Of a stretch of 42,137 bases of DNA, positions 1 through 7,795 are shown in pieces. The DNA is from Acidobacteriota bacterium (GTDB lineage Bacteria > Acidobacteriota > JAAYUB01), in contig JAFGRT010000042.1 in NCBI GenBank assembly GCA_016935015.1, positions 1 through 42,137 on the forward strand. The letters run 5' to 3'. How positions within the stretch are numbered: position 1 is the first letter of the stretch; every line of letters starts with the position of its first letter. The position numbers and the translations under genes are program-made. The notes under the pieces were generated by a model that saw only the letters and a program-made list of their open reading frames with translations, searched no databases and was not told the DNA's origin.

Positions 1-894
1 CGTGCCCTGTACCACCTTGGCCCACGGGTTCTTGGGCGTCAGGATGCCGCGCACGTTGGTGGCCGGGCCGGTGCCGGTGTTGGCCAGTGCGATCTCCACC
101 GTGGCCTGGTCGCCGGCGTCGAGGATGGTGGCCCGCACGGGCAGCGGGGCCTCGGGCACGATGCCGTCAGGGCAGGCGGAGCTGATCACTTCGGCGTCGC
201 CGGCCAGCTCCAGCTCGGCCGTGTTGGCGTGGCCCATCACGTTGTCCAGAAGGACCTGGGCACCATCCGCGCCGACATAGCGAAAGGCGAAACGGGCGTT
301 GGTGGCGCCCGCCCAGGGGCTGAGATCGACTTCCGTGTAGATCCAGCGATCATAACTGAAAGCGGGGCCGATGTAGTCGTCATCGGACCAGACCAGTTCC
401 CAGTCGGCCAGATCATTGACGCGGACGTAGACCTCGAAGTCGAATGTATCCAAATCGATAGCCCAGTAATAACTGCTCATCCAAAAAAAGCTGACGGAAA
501 GGTTGGGAAAATTGGCCAGATTGATCTTTTGAGAGATCAGCCACTCATCCTGGGGTTCTAACATGTCATCCTTCAGGATGGATGCGCTGAATCGACCGTC
601 GATGGCCCAGCCCTCACCGTATGGCAGCCAGTCCCAGGCGTACCAGGTATACTCCGGTGAATTCTCGTTTTCGATCCAGCGCCCCCAGTTGTGGGGGGGG
701 ACGCCATCTTCGAAGCGTTCCATGAGGACGGCATTGTCATCATAGGGATAGCCCACCGGCGGCGGCGGCGCCATCAGACCGGCGGCCTTCAGGCTTTTGG
801 GGTGCTCATTGTTGACGACTCCCCGCGTGGCGGCCAGGGAAAAGCCCGCCAGCAGCACACTCATCAGGCAAAAAATAAAGAGTGTCTTACGCAT
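1..894 (-). CDS. Secreted choice-of-anchor-J (cleaved-adhesin-like) protein, C-terminus cut by window edge
   Basis: The reading frame is open from an ATG at 894 to base 1, giving 298 residues with no stop, so the gene continues beyond the left edge. An AAGGAG site lies just upstream of the ATG. Residues 1-22 form a signal peptide (basic MRK, hydrophobic core, Ala-rich cleavage region). Residues of roughly 50-220 form a jelly-roll-like domain typical of choice-of-anchor J/cleaved adhesin proteins: an early 'RFEDG..P..W', a 'DEWLISQ' strand, an 'LSVSFFW' strand, 'VDLSPWAG' and a closing 'LLDNV'. The visible end looks like the start of a CARDB/Ig-like beta domain ('VEIALANTGTGPATNV'). Such proteins are surface or secreted adhesins, or accessory parts of secreted hydrolases. 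The missing C-terminus may hold a sorting signal or a catalytic domain, so the exact role is unknown. Confidence 0.8.
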   Translation of the reverse strand, partial: MRKTLFIFCLMSVLLAGFSLAATRGVVNNEHPKSLKAAGLMAPPPPVGYPYDDNAVLMERFEDGVPPHNWGRWIENENSPEYTWYAWDWLPYGEGWAIDGRFSASILKDDMLEPQDEWLISQKINLANFPNLSVSFFWMSSYYWAIDLDTFDFEVYVRVNDLADWELVWSDDDYIGPAFSYDRWIYTEVDLSPWAGATNARFAFRYVGADGAQVLLDNVMGHANTAELELAGDAEVISSACPDGIVPEAPLPVRATILDAGDQATVEIALANTGTGPATNVRGILTPKNPWAKVVQGT

Positions 895-924
895 ACAAAA
901 CTCCTTGTTGTGGGTGAATATGCC

Positions 925-953
925 ATTATAGTTCGGGTTGTATTTATCTCGAA
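925..953 (-). promoter_or_regulatory. Candidate sigma70 promoter for the truncated secreted protein
   Basis: On the minus strand a perfect TATAAT (925-930) lies 17 bases downstream of a weak -35 TTCGAG (948-953). It lies about 30 bases before the ATG at 894. The surrounding 895-1190 region is AT-rich compared with its neighbours and holds no gene that I can support. Confidence 0.4.
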
Positions 954-1190
954 ATATTGAATTTAAACCGCCAAACAACAGAATATAAAGAGATTATGCA
1001 GTTACTAATACAATGCCGGAAGTTGTGGAAATGCGTCAAACGCCCTGTTATTATGCGTAGTTCCATTGTAAAGGCAGGGTGTATTTACGTCAATGAAAAA
1101 AAAGAATATGCCCGTCAGCCAATGGGATTTCCGCCACTATACAAAAACAAGAGGGATCGGAGAGCGACGAAGGGCAGCCGGATTGCGGCT

Positions 1191-2819
1191 CTACCCGCTG
1201 TCTTTGGGGCGCGGTTGATTCGTTCCGGTGGCGTGATCGGCGGCGGACGTGCCGTCGAGATACGGCAGAAAAAAGATGAGGCTCATCCCCGGCAGCGTGG
1301 CCAGGAACGTGAAGCCAAAAAAGAGCGGGAAACCCAGCCAGGACGCCAAAAAACCGGAAAACACGCCGGCCATGGTGGCGCTGATGTTCATGATACCGGT
1401 GGCGATGGACATGTTGGCCGCCTTGTAGCGCGGCTTGCAGGTGCGCATGATGAATACCATGAAGACGGCGGTCCCCAGACCGGCGCCCAGCGCCTCCAGA
1501 ATCACCAGCCCCGTCACCAGGGAAAAATCGGCCCGCTGCAGCTCGAGAGCGGTGGCGATATTCACGAAAGTGGAGGGTGCCACGACCCCGTTCTGGAACA
1601 GGCGGGCCAGCTGTTCACCTAACTCCGTCAACAGCAGGGTGCGGGCGTGCAAGATATGTTCGTAGTATGAGGCCAGAAACATGTAAAAAAGGTTCAGGAT
1701 GTTCTGGCTCAGCACCAGCGGCCAGATGACCCGGCGCAGGCCGAAGCGGGAGATCAGGCCGCCGCCCAGTAGACCGCCGGCGATGGAGGCGGCGATGCCG
1801 AACGTGCCGCAGGCCAGGGCGAATTCATCCGGGGTGATGCCGATATCCCGAAAGAACGGATAACGCATGTTGAGGAGAAAGGACTCCCCGGTGCGGTAAA
1901 AGACCAGGAATGCCAGGATGACGCCGATGCGGGGCTGGTCCAGGTAATCGACGAAGGCCAGGGCATAAAAAGAGTTCGACGCGTACAGCTTGGCCTTGAG
2001 GCGCCGGATGTTCAGGGCGAGGGCGATAAGAACGAGCAGCAGCAGAAGGGTGATCAGCCCCGGCACATTGAGCTGACGGAACAGCGGCGCCATGGCCGCG
2101 GCGGGCCCGGCGAACACGCCGGCCGTCTGCAAGTACCAGATCACCCCGGCCAGCGCGCCGCCAATCAACAGCACCAGACCGTTCCGCCGCTGCCGGATCA
2201 GGCCGAGCAAGGCCGCGGCCGACCGCCGCGGCGTCTCGATACGCGGCAGCCGCCAGGCATGAAAACAAAGGAGCCCCCCCATGATCAACGCTGCCAGCAG
2301 GAAAGCCTCCCACCAACCGGTCAGACCGTAGATAAAGAGAATCCCGCCGTCCACCGTGATCATGGCCAGGCGATAGCTCATGGCCTGAAAGCCGACGAAG
2401 CGGGCCTGTTCCGTCTTGTTCAGAGCTTCCAGATAGAAGCCGTCGATGGCGATATCATGGGTGGCCGATAAAAGGGCTGTGAACAGGAACAATCCGGTCA
2501 TGACGGGCAGCACCTGGGGGAAGGTCGAGGTGACGGCCATGACGGCGATGATGGTGGCCAGGCAAATCTCCATGAACAGGAGCCAGCGCCGCTTGGTGCT
2601 GAATTCGTCGACGAACGGCGCCCACAGGAACTTGAAGACCCAGGGCAGGCCGAACAGGGAGGTCAGGCCGATGGCCTGGAGACTGGCACCGCTTTCCTTG
2701 AAGTAGATGGTGGAGAGATAGCGGACAATGCTGTAGGGGAAGCCCTCGCCGAAATAGGTGGTGGCGATCCAGGCGCGGGACCACCAGTGGGGGGCCCGCT
2801 CGGGAGAAGAAGCGTTCAT
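1191..2819 (-). CDS. AmpG-like major facilitator superfamily permease
   Basis: A 542-residue polytopic membrane protein with about 12-14 hydrophobic segments. The N-terminus carries the AmpG/SLC33-type pattern: 'YFGEGFPYSIV' in the first helix, 'WVFKFLWAPFVDEF' after helix 2 and 'SATHDIAIDGFYLEAL' in helix 4. AmpG proteins import anhydro-muropeptides from the periplasm for cell-wall recycling, while other members of this family move acetyl-CoA or small peptides. The sequence therefore supports an inner-membrane permease of this family but does not prove the substrate. It is longer than E. coli AmpG (about 490 residues), with an extra loop around residues 370-420. The ATG at 2819 follows GAGG at 9 bases. 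It lies 25 bases downstream of the small gene ending at 2845, so the two are probably co-transcribed. Confidence 0.8.
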   Translation of the reverse strand: MNASSPERAPHWWSRAWIATTYFGEGFPYSIVRYLSTIYFKESGASLQAIGLTSLFGLPWVFKFLWAPFVDEFSTKRRWLLFMEICLATIIAVMAVTSTFPQVLPVMTGLFLFTALLSATHDIAIDGFYLEALNKTEQARFVGFQAMSYRLAMITVDGGILFIYGLTGWWEAFLLAALIMGGLLCFHAWRLPRIETPRRSAAALLGLIRQRRNGLVLLIGGALAGVIWYLQTAGVFAGPAAAMAPLFRQLNVPGLITLLLLLVLIALALNIRRLKAKLYASNSFYALAFVDYLDQPRIGVILAFLVFYRTGESFLLNMRYPFFRDIGITPDEFALACGTFGIAASIAGGLLGGGLISRFGLRRVIWPLVLSQNILNLFYMFLASYYEHILHARTLLLTELGEQLARLFQNGVVAPSTFVNIATALELQRADFSLVTGLVILEALGAGLGTAVFMVFIMRTCKPRYKAANMSIATGIMNISATMAGVFSGFLASWLGFPLFFGFTFLATLPGMSLIFFLPYLDGTSAADHATGTNQPRPKDSG

Positions 2820-2844
2820 AGACGGCTACCTCGGCGCCAACAGG

Positions 2845-3057
2845 TCAACGGACAGGCTCATCCACGTCCTCGATGGTCAGAATACGGATCTGCCCGGCCG
2901 GTGCAAAAAAGAAATCCTCATGATAATCTTCCCGTTTGCTCAGCACTTTGAGTAAATTCTCCCCATTGAGGGGAATTTCCGACAAACGATAGTTGGCTGA
3001 ACTGCCCCCCAGGGTATGATGGATGACGTCGGGCACTAGGAGCACGATTCTCTTCAT
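2845..3057 (-). CDS. Small protein of unknown function (70 aa)
   Basis: I do not recognise this protein. It is a 70-residue soluble polypeptide with no signal peptide or membrane segment, containing 'HTLGGSSANYRLSEIPLNGENLLKVL' split between a Gly/Ser turn and a helix, and an acidic C-terminus. It is supported as a gene by a good ribosome binding site (GGAGGGAGAT, about 7 bases before the ATG), the correct orientation and close spacing (25 bases) to the permease gene downstream, and the absence of any competing frame. A chance open frame cannot be excluded at this length. Confidence 0.5.
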   Translation of the reverse strand: MKRIVLLVPDVIHHTLGGSSANYRLSEIPLNGENLLKVLSKREDYHEDFFFAPAGQIRILTIEDVDEPVR

Positions 3058-3221
3058 GGGATGATCTCCCTCCGTGATTCGGTCAAACGACCGGTCCCGC
3101 CGGGCTGTTCATGGCCGACCCGGGAAGAGCCGGCCACGGCGGCCCCAACCGGTAACCGTAAAAATACTGGAATGGGACCTCGAACGCTCAGACGGCAGCA
3201 ACGCCATTTTCGACCGCCCCG

Positions 3222-4808
3222 CTATTTCCGTGGAAAGGGGAGCCGATCCTTCCAGTGCAATGTCGGTTGAACCCGGTTCAGATAGTCGATCAGGGCGATG
3301 GTGATCTGCACGGTCTGGATGGTGGCGCCCATATCCCAAGTGGGATCAAATTCGTCGTCGGGCGTATGATAGGCCCCTTCGAAAAAATCACGCAGCCAGT
3401 TTTTACCGGAAGGATAGTCCTCCCCGGCGGAAAGCCAGATGCCCGGAATTCCCTCGCGGGCAAAGCTGAATTGATCGGACCGGTAGAACCAGCCGTGTTG
3501 AACCATGGAGAAATGGGAATAGGCCAGTTGCTTTTCCTGCAGGACCGGCAACAGGCAATCCTCGAGGGAAGAGTATTTGGCGCCGACGGCGATGATATCC
3601 CGCGCGGCCTCGCCCACCGGCGTCGATTCGAAGTTGATGTTGGCCATGACCGCACCGGGTTCCAGGTTGTCGACAAAATATTGGGAGCCCAACAATCCCG
3701 CTTCTTCCGCTTCGCAGGCCAGAACGATGACCGGGTACCGAAGCGACGACTGATTCTCCTTGAGGATTTTGGCTGAAAGCATCATGGCGGCGACAGCGGC
3801 GGCGTTATCCACGGCGCCGTTGAAAATCTGGTCGCCAACCAGGGTGGGATTTACACCCAGATGATCGATGTGCGCGCTCAGCGCAATGGCATTATTTCGT
3901 TCGGTGGAGCGGGCGGCGGGAATAAAGCCGACAACGTTGCGCGTCTTGAATTCCCGGGCGCGTTGCTGACCGGAGATCTCCATGGTCAGGGGCAGGTCTA
4001 TGGGCGTAAAACCGGGGGTTACAGAGCGCCGGTACAAATCATCGAGATGGATCCCCGCGTCGAGCAATCGCCGGCGAAGGGTTTCTTCGCGAATCCAGCC
4101 CCGAAACGAAAGTGTGGACTGGAGAGACTCAGAAAGGTAGAGTCGCTCACCGGTCCACGAGTTGTGGACCACATGCCAGCCGTAACCGGCGGATTCGGTG
4201 GTGTGGATGAGCAGGATACCGGCCGCCCCCTGCCGGGCGGCCTCCTCGATTTTGTATGTCCAACGGCCGTAATAGGTCATGGCCGGACCCTCAAATTTCG
4301 CCGGATCTTCCGGATGGGGATCATTCACCCGTACCAGGACAATCTTGTCGCGTACGCTGTCGGGTGGATAGTCGTTCCACTGCCAGTCTTCGGCCACGAT
4401 ACCGTACCCGGCGAACACCAGCGGGGCCTTGACGTCCACGGCCGCGCGGCTGTCGGAAAAACCGCCGGCCGCCTCATCGGGAAAAGACAGGGGATGTCCA
4501 CCCAGCCGGATATCCAGAGATGTGTTGGTCAGCCCGGTTAGGGAGAATTCCTGAAAATAATCCTCGCCATAGGGCTCGATATCCCACAGTTTCAAAAGGC
4601 TGGCGATGTAGCATTCCGCGACCTCGGCACCGGTGGTTCCGGGTGCCCGCCCGGCGAGATGATCCAGACTGAGGAACTCGACGATACTTTGCATCTGCCG
4701 CCTGGAAACGATTGTGTCCGCAACCATGTCTTTTTCGGCGGCCGGCATGGCCGTCGTCATCATCATCGTCACCCCCCAGACCAGGACAAGCAAGCGAAAC
4801 GCGTACAT
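3222..4808 (-). CDS. Exported M28-family zinc metallopeptidase with PA domain
   Basis: A 528-residue protein starting at the ATG at 4808, which is preceded by GAGGTG. An in-frame ATG 30 bases upstream overlaps the predicted -10 box and lacks a ribosome site, so it was rejected. Residues 1-23 are a signal peptide. Residues about 120-270 are a protease-associated (PA) insert, and residues about 285-528 are the M28 catalytic domain. Expected zinc and catalytic residues are visible: H313 and D315 ('SAHIDHLG'), D334 ('GAVDNA'), E368-E369 ('EAEEAG') and H481 ('YHTPDD'). The position that is normally Asp in 'N-(L/I)-D' is Asn392 ('NINFE'), and the usual 'RSDH' is 'RSDQ'. Family members are periplasmic or secreted aminopeptidases/carboxypeptidases. 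The substrate is unknown, and full activity is uncertain because of these substitutions. Confidence 0.88.
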   Translation of the reverse strand: MYAFRLLVLVWGVTMMMTTAMPAAEKDMVADTIVSRRQMQSIVEFLSLDHLAGRAPGTTGAEVAECYIASLLKLWDIEPYGEDYFQEFSLTGLTNTSLDIRLGGHPLSFPDEAAGGFSDSRAAVDVKAPLVFAGYGIVAEDWQWNDYPPDSVRDKIVLVRVNDPHPEDPAKFEGPAMTYYGRWTYKIEEAARQGAAGILLIHTTESAGYGWHVVHNSWTGERLYLSESLQSTLSFRGWIREETLRRRLLDAGIHLDDLYRRSVTPGFTPIDLPLTMEISGQQRAREFKTRNVVGFIPAARSTERNNAIALSAHIDHLGVNPTLVGDQIFNGAVDNAAAVAAMMLSAKILKENQSSLRYPVIVLACEAEEAGLLGSQYFVDNLEPGAVMANINFESTPVGEAARDIIAVGAKYSSLEDCLLPVLQEKQLAYSHFSMVQHGWFYRSDQFSFAREGIPGIWLSAGEDYPSGKNWLRDFFEGAYHTPDDEFDPTWDMGATIQTVQITIALIDYLNRVQPTLHWKDRLPFPRK

Positions 4809-4836
4809 AAGCACCTCGGGAACGAAAAGATAACTC

Positions 4837-4866
4837 ATTGTAACAAAGAGAATGTTTTCAGGGCAA
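4837..4866 (-). promoter_or_regulatory. Predicted sigma70 promoter of the M28 peptidase gene
   Basis: On the minus strand, -35 TTGCCC (4861-4866) and -10 TACAAT (4837-4842) are separated by 18 bases. They would start transcription about 22 bases before the ATG at 4808. This geometry excludes the alternative ATG at 4838 as the main start. Confidence 0.55.
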
Positions 4867-5041
4867 GAAAGTCTATGGAAAACATGCGGGGGCAGACCCT
4901 GTTTCTGTGAAAGCGGGAAACTTGCGGTTGGAAATCATTCTGGCGTTGCATTCCGGAAGAGGGTCCGCTATGGTACGGAAGATCATTGTGTGAAACACGG
5001 GAAAAAATGGGAAATACCCAATGCACTGTTTTGAGGGAAAT

Positions 5042-5773
5042 GTGAGCCAACTACTTCGGTTTTGGGCCGGCCTGACAGGGGATGTCCGAGCGGTATTGAT
5101 GATCTTTGTCATTATTTTCTTTGGGTTACTGGTGGAGTCCTTGACGACGCAGGCGTCGGCGGCGCCAACGAAGGAAGCCGGCGATGGCGCCCCGAAGGAG
5201 GAGAGCCGGCTCTCGCGGGGAGTTCGGCGCAATGAATTCGCGGTCTGGGGCGGCATGTCACCGCACGCGACGGCTGTTTTCGGCGGGTTGCGTCCGGCGG
5301 AAACAAAAGACCGTCAATTCTATATTCTGGCGTTGCGTTATGGCCGTCTCATAGGGTCGTGGCGGCATCTCGATCTGCAATACGTTGCCGATTTTTTCCC
5401 GGCGGCTGTGGCGGCCGATACGGTCGTGACCCGGGCATATCCGCCCGAGGATTCGCGGGCGCGAGGGAACGTTTACGGGTTCGGGGTTTCGCCGCTGGGC
5501 GTCAAGGTGATGTTTCGGCCACGGAGCCGGTGGCGCCCCTATGCCGGCGCCAATGGCGGATTCCTTCGTTTCCGGGAGCCGGTGCCGTTGCCACAGTCGG
5601 AAAAATTCAATTTCACCTTCGAGATCGACGGGGGAGTGATGTTTGCCGGTAAAACCCGATACTCCTGGTTCGGCGGGGTGAAGTTCCATCATCTGTCTAA
5701 CGGCGGTCGCAGTCCGACCAACCGCGGAATGAATACTATCCAGCTTTTTTTCGGTGTTTCTTTCTGGCGATAA
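5042..5773 (+). CDS. PagL-like acyloxyacyl hydrolase family (lipid A 3-O-deacylase homologue)
   Basis: A 243-residue protein if it starts at GTG 5042, which has GAGGG just upstream. An in-frame ATG at 5021 would add seven residues but has no ribosome site. The N-terminal hydrophobic stretch (about residues 15-40) is a signal peptide. The rest alternates short beta strands like an eight-stranded outer-membrane barrel and ends in aromatic-Arg. The C-terminal block 'VKFHHLSNGG' matches the PagL active-site signature, with His and Ser two residues apart. PagL removes the 3-O acyl chain of lipid A in the outer membrane. The Glu that completes the triad in Pseudomonas PagL seems to be Asn here ('GMNT'), as far as it can be aligned by eye. 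It is first in a plus-strand cluster, 17 bases before the FAH gene. Confidence 0.72.
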   Translation: MSQLLRFWAGLTGDVRAVLMIFVIIFFGLLVESLTTQASAAPTKEAGDGAPKEESRLSRGVRRNEFAVWGGMSPHATAVFGGLRPAETKDRQFYILALRYGRLIGSWRHLDLQYVADFFPAAVAADTVVTRAYPPEDSRARGNVYGFGVSPLGVKVMFRPRSRWRPYAGANGGFLRFREPVPLPQSEKFNFTFEIDGGVMFAGKTRYSWFGGVKFHHLSNGGRSPTNRGMNTIQLFFGVSFWR

Positions 5774-5790
5774 CGTGGGGAGGGAAGCCG

Positions 5791-6669
5791 GTGAAACTGG
5801 CGACGGCAATCATGCAGGACGGGGAACGGGCGGTGCTTGCCCGGGACGGCGGCGCTGTGACCGTACAGGACCTGAACCGGCAACTGGGTACGGACTGGCC
5901 GGAACGAGTGGATGAACTCATCCGCGCCGGCAAAGTGGCCCCGCTGACGGATTGGCTGCGGCTTCATCCGACGCTGGACGCTATGGTCCGGCCGTCCATA
6001 CCGGCGGCTGACCTCCGGTTCGGTCCCCTCTATCGCCGGCCCGGGAAAATTTGGGGTATCGGCCTGAACTATGCCGACCATGCCGCCGATCTGAACGAGC
6101 GTGTGCCGGCGGATTTTCCGGGCAGTTTCCTGAAGCCGGCCACGAGTATCATTGGCCCCGGCGACGCCTTCCAGATTCCGGTCCAGTCCCAGCGAACCAC
6201 GGTGGAAGCGGAACTGGGGATCATCATCGGCCAACGGTGCCGGGATGTGCCGCGTGCCCGCTGGCGAGAGGTCGTGGCCGGATTCACCCCCATCCTCGAC
6301 GCCACCGCCGAGGATATCCTGCGGCTGAATCCGCGGTACCTGACACTGTCCAAATCCTTTGACACATTTTTCAGTTTCGGCCCCCTGCTGATCACGCCGG
6401 ACGAGATCACTAACATCGAGACAGTGATGGTTAGCACGGTGCTCAATGGCGAGGTACGGGCAACGAATCAGGTGGCCCGCATGACCTATCCGCCCGATTT
6501 CCTGATTGCATTCCATTCCCGTGTCATGACACTGGAACCGGGCGATATCATCTCTTCGGGAACACCCGGAGCGGTGCCGGTCTGTCATGGTGACAGGGTG
6601 GAATGCCGTATCAGTGGCTTTCCGCCCCTGGTCAATGCCGTGCAGGATCTGAAGATAACGGGCGTTTGA
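5791..6669 (+). CDS. Fumarylacetoacetate hydrolase (FAH) family enzyme
   Basis: A 292-residue cytoplasmic enzyme starting at GTG 5791 behind GGGAGGG. The fold is recognised from 'GIGLNYADHA' (His97, the usual general base region), 'FLKPATSIIGPGD' (about 113-125), the metal-binding E139/E141 in 'VEAELG', D170 in 'PILDATAED', K188 and the C-terminal 'GDIISSGTP'. Members bind Mg2+ or Ca2+ and cleave or decarboxylate beta-diketo acids (fumarylpyruvate, 2-oxohept-3-enedioate, 2-keto-3-deoxy sugar acids). The substrate cannot be assigned here. The N-terminal 85 residues match the usual FAH-family N-terminal cap. It sits between a lipid A-modifying homologue and a zinc-ribbon protein, a context that does not point to a specific catabolic pathway. 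Confidence 0.88.
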   Translation: MKLATAIMQDGERAVLARDGGAVTVQDLNRQLGTDWPERVDELIRAGKVAPLTDWLRLHPTLDAMVRPSIPAADLRFGPLYRRPGKIWGIGLNYADHAADLNERVPADFPGSFLKPATSIIGPGDAFQIPVQSQRTTVEAELGIIIGQRCRDVPRARWREVVAGFTPILDATAEDILRLNPRYLTLSKSFDTFFSFGPLLITPDEITNIETVMVSTVLNGEVRATNQVARMTYPPDFLIAFHSRVMTLEPGDIISSGTPGAVPVCHGDRVECRISGFPPLVNAVQDLKITGV

Positions 6670-6690
6670 CTTGACCAACAGGAGGAGTCC

Positions 6691-7761
6691 ATGGCTGTAA
6701 GGGAAGGTGCGTGGGATTGTCCGGTCTGCGGCCGGACGGGGATACGCGGTTCACAGAAATATTGCGGCGGTTGCGGTCATCCGCGCGGGAATGACGTCCG
6801 GTTTTACCTGCCGGAGGATGCACCGGAGGTCACCGCAGCGGAGGAACTCGCCCGGGCTCAGGCCGGGCCGGACTGGATCTGTGCCTATTGCGGCGCCGAT
6901 AATCCCGGAACGGATGGTTTTTGCAGCGGTTGCGGAGCGCCACCGGATGACGGACGGCGGCGTGAGGTCCGAGAAATCCGCCCGGATCAGCCGGCCGATG
7001 CGCCACCGCCGGTTATGCCGGCCGCGGCGTCATCGCGGCGATCCAAAGGCTGGTGGATCGGTTGTGCCGGTTTGTTGGCCCTGATCCTGCTGGTGGCGGT
7101 GATCCTGTTTCTGGTTTTCCGGCCGCGATCGGCGGAACTCAAGGTAGAGGGACACGGTTGGCAGAGGACCATGTCGGTGGAGGCTTTCCGTACTCTTGCC
7201 GAAACGGGCTGGCAAGGAGAAATTCCGGCCGATGCCCGGATTCTGGCCCGGAGCCGCCAGGTCCGCAGCCACCGACAGGTGCAAGTCGGCACGGAGCGCC
7301 GGGAAAAAGTGGTTACCGAGCGGCGGCAGGCCGGGACTCGAAAAGTGAAGGTCGGGGTGAAAGATCTGGGCAACGGCTATTTCGAGGATATCTACGAAGA
7401 TCAGCCGGTCTATGAGGATGTACAGAAGACCGTCACCGTCGAGGAGCCGGTCTATCGGGAGGAGCCGGTGTACGCAATTCAGATCCGGTATGAGGTCGAC
7501 CGCTGGATCAAGATCCCGGACAAGACCGCCGGCGGCCGCGGCCGCCAGGCCCAATGGCCGTCCCTGGCTGACAATGAACGAGCGGTGCAGCGGAAAGCTG
7601 CGTACACGGTCTTTTTTCGGGACGCTGACGGGGACACCTACGAATACCCGGTTCCCGACGAAGCGACGTGGCTGTCGTTCCGCGAGGGGGAGCGCTATGT
7701 GGCCGCAGTGATCAAGCCGACGAAAAAAGTGAAGGCCATCGAGAAAAAAATCGGTCGGTGA
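6691..7761 (+). CDS. Double zinc-ribbon single-pass membrane protein of unknown function
   Basis: A 356-residue protein with a strong start (AGGAGG before ATG 6691). Two four-cysteine zinc ribbons lie at the N-terminus: C10/C13/C25/C28 and C64/C67/C78/C81. A Pro/Ala-rich linker (about 95-118) is followed by one transmembrane helix (about 120-143). The C-terminal 210 residues are highly charged and contain a valine/glutamate/tyrosine-rich stretch in which 'Q.VYEDV', 'EEPVY' and 'EEPVY' recur (about 229-260), then a mixed alpha/beta tail. With an N-in topology the zinc ribbons face the cytoplasm and the C-terminal domain faces the periplasm. I do not recognise a named function. Gaps of 21 and 34 bases to its neighbours suggest one operon with the FAH and aminotransferase genes. 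Confidence 0.8.
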   Translation: MAVREGAWDCPVCGRTGIRGSQKYCGGCGHPRGNDVRFYLPEDAPEVTAAEELARAQAGPDWICAYCGADNPGTDGFCSGCGAPPDDGRRREVREIRPDQPADAPPPVMPAAASSRRSKGWWIGCAGLLALILLVAVILFLVFRPRSAELKVEGHGWQRTMSVEAFRTLAETGWQGEIPADARILARSRQVRSHRQVQVGTERREKVVTERRQAGTRKVKVGVKDLGNGYFEDIYEDQPVYEDVQKTVTVEEPVYREEPVYAIQIRYEVDRWIKIPDKTAGGRGRQAQWPSLADNERAVQRKAAYTVFFRDADGDTYEYPVPDEATWLSFREGERYVAAVIKPTKKVKAIEKKIGR

Positions 7762-7795
7762 CGGACCGAGCGCCCCGTGTGAAACGGAGTGAGCC

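Noticed and set aside
957-1622. Plus-strand open frame of 221 codons
   Set aside because: It runs antisense through the conserved C-terminus of the MFS permease, has no ribosome binding site, and its sequence is Arg/Gly/Gln-rich as expected of a shadow frame.
5689-6678. Long minus-strand open frame of 329 codons opposite the FAH gene
   Set aside because: The FAH gene on the plus strand has complete family motifs and a good start; the antisense product resembles nothing.
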